Positions 12,838-23,679 of a stretch of 64,000 bases of DNA are shown here, piece after piece. Location of the stretch: the NCBI GenBank assembly GCA_036346225.1, contig JARFIW010001109.1, positions 1,038,501-1,102,500 of the forward strand, written 5' to 3'. Positions within the stretch are counted from its first letter, which is position 1. Each line of letters starts with the position of its first letter. The position numbers and the translations under genes are program-made. The stretch comes from Platerodrilus igneus (lineage: Eukaryota > Arthropoda > Insecta > Coleoptera > Lycidae). The notes under the pieces are model-generated. The model saw only the letters and a program-made list of their open reading frames with translations. It was not told the DNA's origin and ran no database searches.

Positions 12838-13140
12838 TACGTTAACACTTTAGTGCCGGAATTTATGGAAGCGACTGTGCTTTGGGAGGGTGCCGTTACC
12901 GTGTGTGTTCCGATGTACTGTCCACAATTATCGTTCCAACTTTTCTTATTTTTCCTTAATGGCCACCACAGAGATACTGGAGAGAACAACGTAAGAAAAT
13001 TTGGGAAACCGAATCACCAATACCTTGAAACGAGCTCGTCGCCGGAGGCCATAAACCGTAAGCGATAATAACTTTATAACTTGTAGATAGAAATTTGTCT
13101 GTTTAAAATTTAATAATTAATTAAGTAAGAGTGCCGAGAT
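12838..13140 (+). repeat. Dispersed repeat family B, copy 2
   Basis: This is the diverged partner of 8030-8340 (same orientation, same block order). A 71-codon frame at 12853-13068 is open here, but indels against copy 1 put the two proteins in different frames, so coding function is not supported. Confidence 0.6.
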
Positions 13141-13734
13141 GAACTGTTACAGGTTAAAAGGCGTATCTAAGTCCAAGATTCCTCCTTGTTCTTCAGTTAC
13201 TTCATTCAAGAGCACCTTTTAACTTAGTTGAGTGTTTAAAGCTGCTTTGTTCAGAGATAGTTATCACACTTTGTTCTAATGACGCCCTTTACAAAAATGG
13301 GCTAAAGGCTGACTTTGCAATTATATTCTAAATTGACAAGGTGCAAACCCGAAATTAGTATCGTTAAGAGTGTTTCTATAGAATCATATCTGAGAGTCTT
13401 CTTTTTGTGGGAACAAAGCAGTACGCTATAAAAATAATTTCTAACGATATTAATCACGTCATCTCTGAAGCATGTTGAATGCACGGAAGAATTAAAAACT
13501 TTAGATCGGAATAAAAATGTTGATAAATATAACTTAACGATTTCCTGGTAATAAAGACGGTGAAGCTATTTATAAAGGCAATTGGGTTGTTAGAAGATAA
13601 GTGTCATCTACTCTAAATGTTTCGTTTTGGTCAGGATAGGAGTATTTCAAGATATTTATATTTTCAATTTTGGTCGATCTGAGTGCCTTAATTTTCTTGT
13701 TTTAGTCCCAAAAATGTAAAATTCAGTTTTGTAT

Positions 13735-13905
13735 GTGCGTTACTATTGCAATATTGCCGGTCATGCACTATTTGCACTATACCAGTTACTCTATCAAGAC
13801 AGTAATAAATCCATCATGAACGACTGCTATCTTCTAATTTATTGGCATATCCCATCAATCTTAATGTATTTCAGATTGCAGTAAATGTCGTAACGCCGTC
13901 TACAA
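13735..13905 (+). repeat. Dispersed repeat family C, copy 1
   Basis: It matches 25507-25672 in the same orientation: GTTAC.ATTGC..TATTGC, CTATCAA, CTGTTATCT/CTGCTATCT followed by CTAATT, and CCATCAATC.TA.TGTATTT. Diverged, with no coding capacity seen. Confidence 0.45.
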
Positions 13906-14099
13906 TTTTGAGATAAGACTACGATATCTACAAAACTATTAATCATCCTTGTTTATTATATTTTTTAATAGAATAATTAAAAAATTTATATGTATTATAA
14001 ATATATGTCACGCGTTTCTTTCAAAACTGATATGAGTCAAAAATAGATAAAAACTATTTCAATTTTATAATCAAAGAATAGCAATATAGAAAATTAGAA

Positions 14100-14325
14100 A
14101 TGGTAAAATCAATAAAGTTACATCTTCAGCATTGACACTACTAGCCGCTCATAATGTATCAGTAAAATTAAAATTTACTACGGCCCATAGAAGTTTCAAA
14201 AACTGCACTTACAGGATAAAAATCAAAATGCAATCGAGTTACACCTTCCATACCTTGACTCACTATTACTAAGGCTGCCCTTAATGCATCTGTAAAAACA
14301 AAATTTACTTGCAACGGCTTTTGCT
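14100..14325 (-). repeat. Inverted copies of the 140-bp tandem repeat at 16985-17690
   Basis: Two units are visible, with landmarks GTTACA.CTTC, TTAATGCATCTGTAAAAAC and AAAATTTACT. Read on the minus strand these match AGTAAATTTTGTTTTTACAG, GATGCATTAA and AGGTGTAACTCGATTG of the tandem array 2.7 kb downstream. The repeat is therefore present in both orientations. Confidence 0.6.
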
Positions 14326-15080
14326 CTAGCTTTCACACTTGGGTGCTAGCTATTAACAATCAGGTGTCCGAGTTTGTCATTTTAACAAGAGGGAGTAATC
14401 TTTGGAAAATCGCTGTCAGCTTGTTTTTGAAGTGTTACCTGAGCTATCCAGGTTAGGTTTTGGAGAAAATTGAAGCAATTGGGGCTGCCGTCAAATTGCC
14501 TCCCCTCAATAAAATAAGCTATATTTTTGAAAACGCTTTGGTGCGGACTTTAAGACTTGGGTGCTATCTGGTGCTAGCTATAAGCAATGAGGTGCTAGGG
14601 TATAGATCAAATCCGCCCACGGGGTGGGGGCGGGGGTGGCTTGTCAAACCCGTACTATGTTCTGATGACCATCGTTATCTAATATACAATCTGCATAGAA
14701 TTTCGTATATCCAGATATAATTAGAGAGGTCAGAGCCATGCAAGCTTTAATTTCCGGATCATTGGGCCCTAACTTAAACAATGAATGTTGTACTACTGTT
14801 AACCTACTTTCGGCAACATTTCTGTCAAAAATAACTTCATTGCTTACCAGCATTCTAAGCGTGTATCTTCAGAAATACCTATAATAAACGGAAATCACAA
14901 GTTTAAACTACCAAAGCCTTACCGAAGGATTGTTATTTCTCAAGTTTGAGAACTAAAGAGCAATAAATAACGGGCTTCGTATTCTACAATACAATAACTT
15001 TGTAAATCAGCAGGTGCACTGATGCAAATTCAAGATACCCAAAACAAGTAATTAACTACCAAATGTGCAAAAACCGGCAT

Positions 15081-15375
15081 TACATGTGATTTTCCAATGC
15101 TCCACCCGAAGGTACTACACTGGCCAGGAAGCGAGTTTTTGTTACCTGGAAAATTTTGAATTTTGCCGAACCCTTGCTGTTCCAAGCAAGGTAGGGATCT
15201 TTAACGTGCATGACAACACTCACACACGGGACCTCCATTTTACCTCTCATCCGAACGAGGGTGTATTTTTGTGAAAAATGCTCGCCTAACATTTTTCAAG
15301 CGGACCGTGTCGGGATTCGAACCCGGGACCTTGGGCGTAGTAGTCACACACATACCACTACGCCACGGAGCCGCC
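15081..15375 (-). mobile_element. tRNA-derived SINE, copy 2
   Basis: This is the best-preserved copy in the window. On the minus strand the head reads GGCGGCTCCGTGGCGTAGTG, containing box A (TGGCGTAGTGG, 15355-15365), followed by box B GGTTCGAATCC (15313-15323). The body and the tail, ending in AATGCTCCACCC on the plus strand, follow. Length is about 295 bp. Internal RNA polymerase III boxes would drive transcription from within the element. The 5' head lacks a foldable anticodon region at canonical spacing, so it is not a tRNA gene. Confidence 0.88.
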
Positions 15376-15712
15376 TAGAATCTGGTTACAGCTGCCAGGT
15401 CTCGGATCGTGCAACGTAACGGGAACCAAGTGCTACGTACAATAACGTAACCGGAAGAAAACGTAAATATACCAGGCTAACTACCCATGTGGAGAGGGGA
15501 GGGGTTCCCAGCAACACAAAAATAATACATCGCCAACGATTTTCTATTTACAATAAAAAAACACAAATATAGAAATTTCCATCGAAACAGCAAAACAAAA
15601 TTAACTAAGGTACTATTTAATAAAACAATTTTACTCTATGGACAAATTCACTAATTGTTCCACGAAGTGCGCAATTCGTAGATAACATGCAATAAATCTA
15701 ATCAGTACCATA

Positions 15713-15940
15713 AAGAATAACGCTGATACTTTCGTATAAGCGGGTGGGTTAATTAAAAAAAAAGCATTAAATTTAGAAACCTTTCTAGTAAGCATTTTAC
15801 CATACGAAGCATTTGTTATAACTTATAAAAAAAGAATACTGCTGGTACTCTCGTATAAGCAGATGGGTTAAGCACAAAAAGCAAAAGTATTAAAGTTAGA
15901 AACTTTTCTAGTAAGGATTTTACCATAACAAACATTAGCG
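15713..15940 (+). repeat. Tandem dimer, about 115-bp unit
   Basis: Two adjacent units share GAATA.CGCTG.TACT.TCGTATAAGC followed by GGTTAA, then AGAAAC.TTTCTAGTAAG and ATTTTACCATA. The order is the same and divergence is moderate. Confidence 0.7.
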
Positions 15941-15949
15941 TATCTAATT

Positions 15950-16980
15950 TTAACTTGGGTTTATCCCAGGGTATGTTAGAAAAGGAAAACAAGTCACATA
16001 CATGTGTCGGGATACTTATCTTGTCATCCCTCGGAAGCGGATTGACATAGCATCGCCGCGGTAGTCAGCAAAAACCATGCTACTACCGTAATTGCAACGG
16101 CGGACTATATGCAAGAGCAGTTGATCTACATCAAGGAATAATCGGGCTACGCAACAAGCAATTTAGCCTCCAGCTAAGAGCTAAAAAAAAATCTTACAAA
16201 TATTAACAACTCTGGAGCGCATACCGATACACACAAAACTACACATTTGATAGAGGAGAAACGTGCATCGCTCTTGGAGTAACAGAACGAGTAATTTTTA
16301 CAAGTGAATCAACGCACAAGCTGCAGAATCAAATGTTAAAATAAGTTCAAAATAACACGAACTCTCAAAGCAAATATGCGCGTTATCGACAAGCGATTGA
16401 AACTGGAAAACACGGTTTTACCGGAGAATAGTAGGATATATTATTTCAACAAATCTTTAGATGGGAAACCCACTAGAACGCAATTATACCTTATCGGAAG
16501 GTATAACGCGCTCACGGATACCTAAAACAGAATCTTGACTAGTTAATTGTAGCATAAACTTGTCGTTTCAAAACAACTAGATTTACGTTGAGAAATTCTT
16601 AGAAAAAGTATTTATTATTAATTATGCGGAAGGATTTAACAATAGACCTGAAATTTACACGAACGGATAATGAATTAACAAGGGATTTTGTGATGAAAAT
16701 TATGGTAAAGCGAGCTTACCTATACAGGTACAATATATCGGGTAATGTTGGAGAATTTAATACTAGAAAAAGAATTTATGTAAATAAAATAACCAATTAT
16801 TGCCGAAAATGAACGTAACAAAAGGATAAACACTCCGGTCATAAACTAAAAGTTCCTAACCCAAAATTTTCAATATGCCTCCCTGGTTGTATATCCGAAT
16901 TCTACAAAAGCTCGTTACAATATGTTATTTTGTACCGTTAATATTACTTTAATTAAATTAAGAGTGGTTTTTACAATAGT
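15950..16980. other. Unassigned DNA
   Basis: No gene, repeat or element recognised. The 62-codon frame at 16624-16812 has no motifs. Confidence 0.45.
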
Positions 16981-16984
16981 GGTG

Positions 16985-17690
16985 GCAATACGAAAGGTGT
17001 AACTCAATTGCCTTCTGTCATTTCCGTCAATTCTGATTTTTGTACATTTTCATCCTTTAAGAGTAGTTTTTGGATTCCTACGGATCGCAAATAAATTTTG
17101 TTTTTAGCAGATGTATTAAGGACGGTTTCAGCAACGGTTGGACCAAGCCGGAATATGTAACTCGATTGGCTTCTGCCATTTCTGATCTTCTATCCTTTTA
17201 TCTTTTAAGGGTGATTTTTGAAGCCCATGCGGATCGCAAATAAATTTTGTTTTTAATAGATGTATTAGTTTCAGCAACAGTTGGATTAATCCGGAAAATG
17301 TAACTTGATTGCCTTCTGCCAATTGTGATCTTCTATACTTTTACCCTTTAAGGGTGATTTTAGAAGCCCATGCGGATCGCAAGTAAATTTTATTTTTACA
17401 GATGTATTAAAGACCGTCTCAACAATAGTTGTGATAAGGCTGAAAGTGTAAATTGATTGCTTTCTGCCATTTTTGATTTCATATACTTTTCTCCTTTGAA
17501 ACTTTGGAGCTCCTACGGGTTGCAACTGAATTTTGCGGTCTCCGCAGCAGTTGTGCCAAAGCGGGCGTAACTCAATTGCCTATTGCCATTTCTGATTTTT
17601 TTATATTTTTACCTTTTAAAGGTGGTTTTTGAAGTCTCTTGGGCCGCAAGTAAATTTTGTTTATACAGATGCATTAAAGGCGGCCTTAGT
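16985..17690 (+). repeat. Tandem array, about 140-bp units, five or more copies
   Basis: Each unit carries TGTAACTCGATTGCCTTCTG, GCCATTTCTGATCTTCTATA, CTTTTAAGGGTGATTTTTG, a CCCATGCGGATCGCAAATAA block and TTTTTA.CAGATGTATTAA, with the last and first units most diverged. Units begin near 16997, 17157, 17300, 17445 and 17570. Inverted copies lie at 14100-14325. Open frames across the array (17128-17525, minus) repeat a similar peptide because the units are alike; this is not evidence for a gene. Confidence 0.8.
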
Positions 17691-17714
17691 AGTAGTTGTG
17701 TCATGGCGGAAGGT

Positions 17715-18290
17715 GTAACTCCAATTGTGAAAGTGGGTTTTCACGTTTATTTAAAAAGAACTGTTGAAAAAATGGCTGTTAAAAATTGGCTGCTAACTTT
17801 ACACCGGGTGAAGATCTGTCGCGAATGGTGGAAAGAGAATGGTCCTACGTTCTGGAAGTTGTTGCATGAGAGCATCTTTCGGGTTAAATTGCCCAAAGCA
17901 TGCGCTATTGTTAGGTTCGCGGATAATACGCTGTTGATTATCTGGTCGAGATTGTTAATGGAGATGCAAACGAAACCGAATGAGGTGTTGAGTAGGTTGC
18001 ACAAATGGTAGCAGGAGGTCAAGTTAAAATTCAACACGACAAAGTCGGAGACTCATTATTTCGGAACAAAACCGGGACACCGTTCTCCTAGGCAGGAGCT
18101 AGGAGGGGAAAAGATTCCATTCAAGGAAGCCATCACATACCTCAGCGTTAAATTAAATTGTAAGGCGCACGTGTAATATGTCAAAAGTAATGGGCAGCGA
18201 AATATCTAACAGAATGATGGCGGCAGCGAAAATAAGCTAGGGAACTTTTGGAAACCTTTATGATGCCAAGAAATTCCGTCACTAGAAAGG
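17715..18290 (+). pseudogene. R1-like LINE reverse transcriptase remnant
   Basis: One frame reads from about 17750 to 18176 with a single in-frame stop at 18009. It contains GPTFWKLLHES, in the position of the family's GP.LWN.L..., then a catalytic-box region AIVRFADNTLLI. After that come EVLSRLHKW and VKLKFNTTKSE, which match the family's R.HEW....VKFN..KTE, and a YLSVKLN block in the place of YLGV.LD. Conserved RT blocks in this order identify a non-LTR retrotransposon, most likely R1 clade. The second catalytic Asp of the FADD box is Asn here, and the 5' two-thirds of the RT and the endonuclease are missing. It starts directly after the 140-bp tandem array, so the array may have replaced or invaded the upstream part. 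It is a dead fragment. Confidence 0.7.
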
Positions 18291-18299
18291 ATAAATTCA

Positions 18300-20110
18300 A
18301 ATACAAAACCAAACTATCATCTTCTGATGGTGAGAAGCTTGTTGATTTGTGCAAAACTGACTCCACGTAAGATTCACTTTTACATATATTGATGGGTTCA
18401 ACTGAGATTGATTTTAAGATTTTCTAAACAACAAATATACACAACCATGAAGAAAAGACAAAATTGGATTCTCAAAAGCAACTAAAATGGCTATTGGAAA
18501 CTTCACAATTCTGGTTTGAAAAACCAAATCAATTCTTTGTAGTTTGGTTGCTCAAAAAATTTTAACTCCCTCGAAAACCACCTAATTGAACCTACTGTAA
18601 ATTTCGGCAAACTCGGCAATTCTGCCAACAATATTCAAATGACTGCACAAATATTGTGATTAAGACTCAAATTTTAGCATATTTTTCACAACAACACGGC
18701 TTATTAAACGAATTCAAAAATCAGATTCGCTTCATGCTGACGCCACTTAAAAAATTTGTTTGGAATGGATTTTCTTGTTTGATTACAAAAGGAACAGCCA
18801 TTGTGTTGTCTTAGATCTGTGAATTTGTGTTTGACTAACTTTTGGCCTCTGGATAAAAAATAACCGCAGTATTTGTCTATTACGTCAACTTTTTAAGCTA
18901 AAGCTTGCCTTCTCTTCGTCTCAAAAGTCATAGAAAATGTGCATATAAAGAAAATGAAGAGAAACTTACTAAATATACTGTTCATAAAGAATAGTTTTGT
19001 TGCCGTAACCCTTCATTATCTAAGGTCATAGCTAGATTTCAACGTGATTCATTTTTCGAAACAAAATTTCCTTTTTGCGAACAAACGGCGCATGGTACAT
19101 TGGTTGCAAGTATTTACTACAAATGCTAGATTAATTTCGTTAGCCGATTCTGTGGCATAAAACTTTTGACATTGAAAATGAATGATACCAGAATATTAGG
19201 CGTTGACAAAATCTTTGAAACTTTTATAGTTATTAAAAGTGATTATTATGTCAAATGACAAAAAAATGAATGTTTGTTATCTCTCAAAACTAAAACAAAT
19301 TAACAGCGCAAGTGTACCAAGGCCAAGTTAATCAAAACGATCGATACTCTTGAAGTGTATTAAATCTGGTATTATATATATTCAAACGTCTAGAATTTCA
19401 TTCATAACTTTGCAACGGTCATAGCCGCTAAAATATTATAAATTTAAAATAGTTTTGCTGCCAATTCTGCCACCTTATAGGAATTAGCGCGCAACCGCAG
19501 TTTTGGGCTGTAATTAAATTGAAGTGTGTTATTGGTCGTTTTTTGCATCGCACAAAGAGGAAACCTCCTACACACGTCTGACGCTATCCCTCGTCTTTGG
19601 CAAAACCAAAACATTTTGAAAACGGTCAGGAACAAGAATACATGTGACTGGGTTGTGAAATCTGAAGTGATCCTGGTTTTGGCGATTCAATACGACAACC
19701 GATCAACGAAATTTGAAAGAATTGTCACGCCTGGGGTTTTATTTCAACGTTAACACAACGCAACCACGTGTGTTGTGTTGTTACCAGCTGACAATGATAA
19801 TAATCTAACCAAAGAATAATGAATTTTGATTGCAATAAACTGAAACACACTTGCACAATTTAAGATATATTGCCGGAAGTTGTTTGTTAGATTTTGTCTG
19901 TTTCCAGCTAATGAGATATCCTACTCTGCACTAATTACGCGATCGATGCAGCAGCTGTACGGTACTTGTTAGTCAGAAATCAAGGTAACGATAATAATTT
20001 TTGGCAAAGACTTGCAGAAAGCGAGTTACAAAATTATAAAAAAATTGTAAAATAATACTTTCGACTAGTAACTAATAGAATAATTATATAAGCACTAAGT
20101 GCGTACCGCA
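18300..20110. other. Unassigned AT-rich DNA
   Basis: Short frames at 19444-19753 overlap on both strands and show no motifs. I see no element ends. Confidence 0.45.
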
Positions 20111-20120
20111 CTATGAGGTA

Positions 20121-20262
20121 GTTCCAGACTCGAAGACAATGAGTGGGGTAAAGAGAGGGCCAGTCGTGGAATGGACGTGTGCGAGGGTATATGCTAAAGG
20201 GCTCCGTCCAGGCATCGTTAGTTAATAGAGTACATATTAATTATTCTTATGATAAATGGTGC
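20121..20262 (+). repeat. 5' terminal direct repeat of the Ty3/gypsy remnant
   Basis: It is collinear with 22974-23138, sharing TATGAGGT.GTTCCAGACTC, GAAGACAATGAGTGG, GGAATGGACGTGTG.GAGGGT, ATGCTAAAGGGCT, ATCGTTAGTTAATAGA and TTATGATAAATGGTGC. At about 142 bp it is short for an LTR, and the gag frame opens within its last bases. This suggests either that the LTR 3' part and leader were deleted, or that TGGTGC begins the primer binding site. Confidence 0.75.
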
Positions 20263-20880
20263 GAATTGGGGGTAATGATTTAAGTTTTTACCCCAATTCA
20301 AGAATTCGCCTTATGGGTTTTAAAAAATTAAATAAAACACTAGAGGAGGTCGGAGAGCCTGAGCAACACAAGAAGGGTCTGGCGTTAAATTGTCTTAGGG
20401 GTACAGCGGCAGAATGGGCGTCGATTAAAGAAGATAGATTTGTAACTTTTGATGATTTTAGGGCGCATTTCAAGATAGATTCTGGAATTAAAAAAAACAG
20501 AGGGATTTGATCATGGAACTTAACTACGGTCGTATCGGTCCGGTAGTAGGGCCGAGTATTTTTTAAATTAGGCGCATCAAGCGGGATTTTTAACCGGAAA
20601 AATATCTGACGACAAATTAATAACTATGCTTTCCAAGCATTTTCCAGCGGACCTTCAACGTGGAATAATTACAAATGGGCTCCACACGTCGGACGCAGTA
20701 GAGAAATTTTTACAAAGAATCGACGGCACTTATTCTGGGGGGTTAACACGAACTATGAATAGGCCGCCGCCGCGAGACATTAATCCGCGTCGAGATAACT
20801 ATAACGCCGACCGCGACGAATCAAACAGACAGCCGACATTCAGAAACCAAAAAGAATGCGAACAATCAAATTGGTGACTC
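20263..20880 (+). pseudogene. gag (capsid-like) remnant
   Basis: The frame at 20256-20510 includes GLALNCLRGTAAEWASIKE and FVTFDDFRAHF, which resemble the Ty3/gypsy gag pattern A..CL.G.A..W......F.TF..F...F. After frameshifts, LIMELNYGRI (about 20510), KISDDKLITMLSKHFPADLQ (about 20600-20660) and RGIITNGLHTSDAVEKFLQ follow, again in capsid order. An arginine/asparagine-rich stretch ends the segment; no CCHC zinc knuckle is visible. The N-terminal part is missing. At least two frameshifts separate the pieces. Confidence 0.65.
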
Positions 20881-20887
20881 GCCTAAT

Positions 20888-21300
20888 TTGAACGTAAATT
20901 ATATAACTTCCTTTGACAAGGATATGGAAAACGTTTTAACGGATTCTGAAAGCGAATCAGAAAATCGTGAAATAATTGCATCAACGGTGTCAATATCGAT
21001 AGGAACGGAAAAAGTGGGGGCGTTAGTGGATAGTGGCTCGGCCGTGTGTGCCGTGTCCAAGACGTTTTATAATAAGCTGGCAGGGAAAGGAGTGAAGATT
21101 CCTATCCTACCGGTAACGAATGTATCGATAGCCGTGGCTGTGGGGCTAGAACGCAACGCGTTAAATTCCAGGTAAGTTTGCCTGTTAGAGCAGGAGACGT
21201 AAAATGGACGTTGTGTGTTTAGTTATACCTAGTTTAAATTGCGCCATGTTACTAGGGTCGAATTGGATGTTTAAATGTCAGGTAGCAGTAAATTTTAAGA
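20888..21300 (+). pseudogene. Retroelement aspartic protease remnant
   Basis: The frame at 20888-21175 has ALVDSGSAVCAVSKTFYNKL, with the catalytic DSG of retropepsins. A frameshift at about 21170 leads to a second block at about 21243-21290 reading AMLLGSNWMFKC, where family members have ..ILG.D.L.... Retropepsins act as dimers to mature the polyprotein. Because of the frameshift the enzyme cannot be made whole from this copy. Confidence 0.7.
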
Positions 21301-21640
21301 GGAAATATTGCAGTTTTGGCCTGAAGGTTATACTCGTACTTTAAATATTAAACCTAAAATCAGCAACACTAATTTGAGTATAAATCGTTGTGAATTCGTT
21401 ACAATACCGTCGGGGAGAATGAAAAGGGCAATGAAGAAAATACCTGAAACTCGCCATAGCTATAGCGAAGATGAATTTTTAGGGGTCACAGAAGGATACC
21501 CTAATGTATGCTTACTTAAATTAAGTGGAAATTGGTTAGAATTGCGTAAACATATTAAGTCGCGTAAGGAGGATCAGGAAGGTGAAGAGTGGATAAGGAA
21601 AAAGGTGAAAATTTGGGGGTGGAAACAGTAAACGGGGGTA
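21301..21640 (+). other. Spacer where RT-RNase H should be
   Basis: A 107-codon frame (21308-21631) is open but shows none of the RT boxes (no YxDD or FxDD, no LPQG) and no RNase H acidic residues in pattern. It includes a run of acidic and basic residues near the end. It may be what is left of the protease-RT linker joined to sequence just before integrase. Confidence 0.5.
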
Positions 21641-22790
21641 TCCTGAAGGAATCGGTTAAAGCAAGGAATGGTTTTGTGGTACACGAAGAGATACTGTTTA
21701 AACGGGGAACTAATTTCGAGCTGGGATTTAAGTTATGCGTACCAAAAGCCCAGGTGCGAGATCTGGTTTTGGCACATCAGAATAATATGGGGCATTTTGG
21801 AAAACCACGTATTCGTATATGCGTCAGTTTTTCTACTGGGATGTACGGCATATTGTGGCCGCCTGCAATTTATGCCAAAAGGCGAAGTCGTCGCCAACCC
21901 CTAGGGGCATGCTTAACGCAATTGTAACCAACAAACCGGGAGAACTTGTTTGTCAGGATTTAATCGGTCCATCAGTAGAAGAAAGGGGCGAAGTTACACA
22001 ACTGCGCGTTTTAGTCGATACCATCAGAAAATTCGTAAAATTTATACCCTGAGAAGAGCTACAGCCAGAGCAGTTCTGTGTAAGGTTCTTAATAATTACA
22101 TACCGGAGGTTCGAAAACCAGCTTGAACTTTGAGCGACAACGGTACGCAATTTACAAGTAAGGTGTGGAAACAAGAATTAGGAGCGGTACGGATAAAGTT
22201 AAATATACTTCCGTATATTTTCCGCAAAGGAATGTTACCGAGCGATACAATAAGGAGGTCGGGATATTCTTGAGAACGTACTGTCACGAAAAACATACTA
22301 AATGGCCAAGTATGTTAGTTTTTGTAGAAGATTGTTTAAATAACGCGGTAAATGTTAGTACCGGGTATACGGCACGCTATTTACAGATGGGAGTGGTAGC
22401 CACTAGTCCCATGAAGAAATATATCGATTTTCCGGCGGTCTCTACTGCGGAGCCGTCGCAGGAGACCATTTGGCAATTAGCATACAAAAGGTTAAAATCC
22501 AAGGCTCAGCGTAGGGCTGACAAAATTAATGCGGAAATTTGTCCGGTTGTTTTTAAGGAAGGGATCAAGTTCTAGCTAGAACTCATTATATGTCGGCTGC
22601 GGCGGATAAATGCATCAAAAAGCTCTTCCTATTATATGAGGGGCTCTTTTATGTGTTGCGTCAGGCTGGACCAAATTCTTATATAATTGGGGACTCGCAG
22701 GACAACGAATTGTCACGGCAGAACGTGATCAATCTTAAAACATACAAAGCTATCACGCCTGTCGGTATTCAAAGGAAGGAGCATTAAGTT
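21641..22790 (+). pseudogene. Ty3/gypsy integrase remnant
   Basis: All integrase modules are recognisable across three frames. The HHCC finger has HQNNMGH near 21775 and, after a frameshift, VAACNLCQKAK near 21855. The first catalytic Asp is in ELVCQDLIGPS (about 21950), the second in LSDNGTQFTSKVW (about 22130), and the Glu in NVTERYNKEVG (about 22230), giving a complete D,D,E set. The core continues with WPSMLVFVEDCLNNAV. A C-terminal part (22480-22790) has LFLLYEGLFYVLRQAGPNSY and YIIGDSQDNELS, like the strand-rich end of these integrases. Stops and shifts at about 21815, 22050, 22165 and 22575 make it non-functional. Confidence 0.8.
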
Positions 22791-22961
22791 GTTCCTCTTG
22801 TTATTCTTACGTCATGGTTGAATTCATGATGCCTATAATATTTTAATGTCTTTTTTTGTTTATTTTGATTGGTGGGGGTTATTCTATTTACAATTGTTAT
22901 TACACATCATTGTCTTCTTGTTGCTACTGATACTTAAACCTAAATTATGTGATTTCAATTT

Positions 22962-22973
22962 AAGTAGGGGGGT
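22962..22973 (+). promoter_or_regulatory. Polypurine tract candidate
   Basis: TAAGTAGGGGGG directly precedes the 3' terminal repeat, the position where plus-strand DNA synthesis is primed in LTR elements. Confidence 0.55.
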
Positions 22974-23007
22974 TATGAGGTGGTTCCAGACTCGAAGACA
23001 ATGAGTG

Positions 23008-23038
<31 letters not shown>

Positions 23039-23138
23039 TCGGGGAATGGACGTGTGTGAGGGTGGATGCTAAAGGGCTTAGTCCGGGTATCGTTAGTTAA
23101 TAGAATAGCATATTAATTGTTTTTATGATAAATGGTGC
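22974..23138 (+). repeat. 3' terminal direct repeat of the Ty3/gypsy remnant
   Basis: This is the partner of 20121-20262. It is longer because a GA microsatellite of about 28 bp (23007-23034) has expanded at the place where the 5' copy has GGGGTAAAGAGAGGG. Several point differences between the repeats show the insertion is not recent. Confidence 0.75.
23007..23034 (+). repeat. (GA)n microsatellite inside the 3' terminal repeat
   Basis: An uninterrupted GA run absent from the 5' terminal repeat. Confidence 0.9.
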
Positions 23139-23679
23139 TGTAACGTTTTGTATTTCTTCCAGCAATAACGCACATAAATCCTGTATTGTGTTACAAAAAT
23201 TTTAGATTCCCTTATTAATTCAATATAATTCGTATGTCAAGAACTTATACATAATTAAAAGAAAGCTATCATAGTTTTGAAGCACTTTATTTATAGTCCT
23301 TTTATTCTAATTATGTAGTAAACAAATTATCGTTAAAAATACTCCAGTTTTGTGTTTAACATTATGTTACAAGTCGTACGTGCTTGTTAGAAATTCCAAA
23401 AATTATCTTCAAGGCGATGTAATTTAGAGCGATTATGCGCACCTGTTATTTTGAATACTCAAGTGTTGAGGCCCCGTTTGTTCACGGACTACGACAGTCA
23501 ACCGACCCTTTACCGTCATTGTAATATGATGCAGAGGTTACTATTGAAGAGTGACTTGCGACTCGTATTTCAGTTATGCAGTAAATCGATCCAAATGAGT
23601 TAGATAGTTCATCATGGTTTGTATTTTCTACTTTTGTATGATTAAAACTAATTTTAATTGGTATCAGCGCAACACAGAA

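Larger units (their letters stand above)
20121..23138 (+). mobile_element. Ty3/gypsy remnant lacking reverse transcriptase
   Basis: Direct terminal repeats (20121-20262 and 22974-23138) flank a 2.7-kb interior with gag-like, protease-like and integrase-like segments in the normal gag-pro-pol order. A full Ty3/gypsy pol needs about 600 codons for RT plus RNase H between protease and integrase. Here only about 130 codons of unrelated-looking sequence lie between the two, so RT and RNase H have been lost. Many frameshifts and stops show decay. The 3' repeat is preceded by a purine run (TAAGTAGGGGGG, 22962-22973) expected of a polypurine tract. I could not find a target duplication. Confidence 0.8.

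Noticed and set aside
14644..14853. Overlapping 86- and 69-codon frames near 14.5-14.85 kb
   Set aside because: They lie on opposite strands of the same DNA, without motifs.
10138..15375. tRNA-like heads at 10.1, 15.3, 41.4 and 54.6 kb as tRNA genes
   Set aside because: Boxes A and B are present, but the sequence continues into a shared body and tail in every copy and I could not fold a normal acceptor stem; they are SINE heads.
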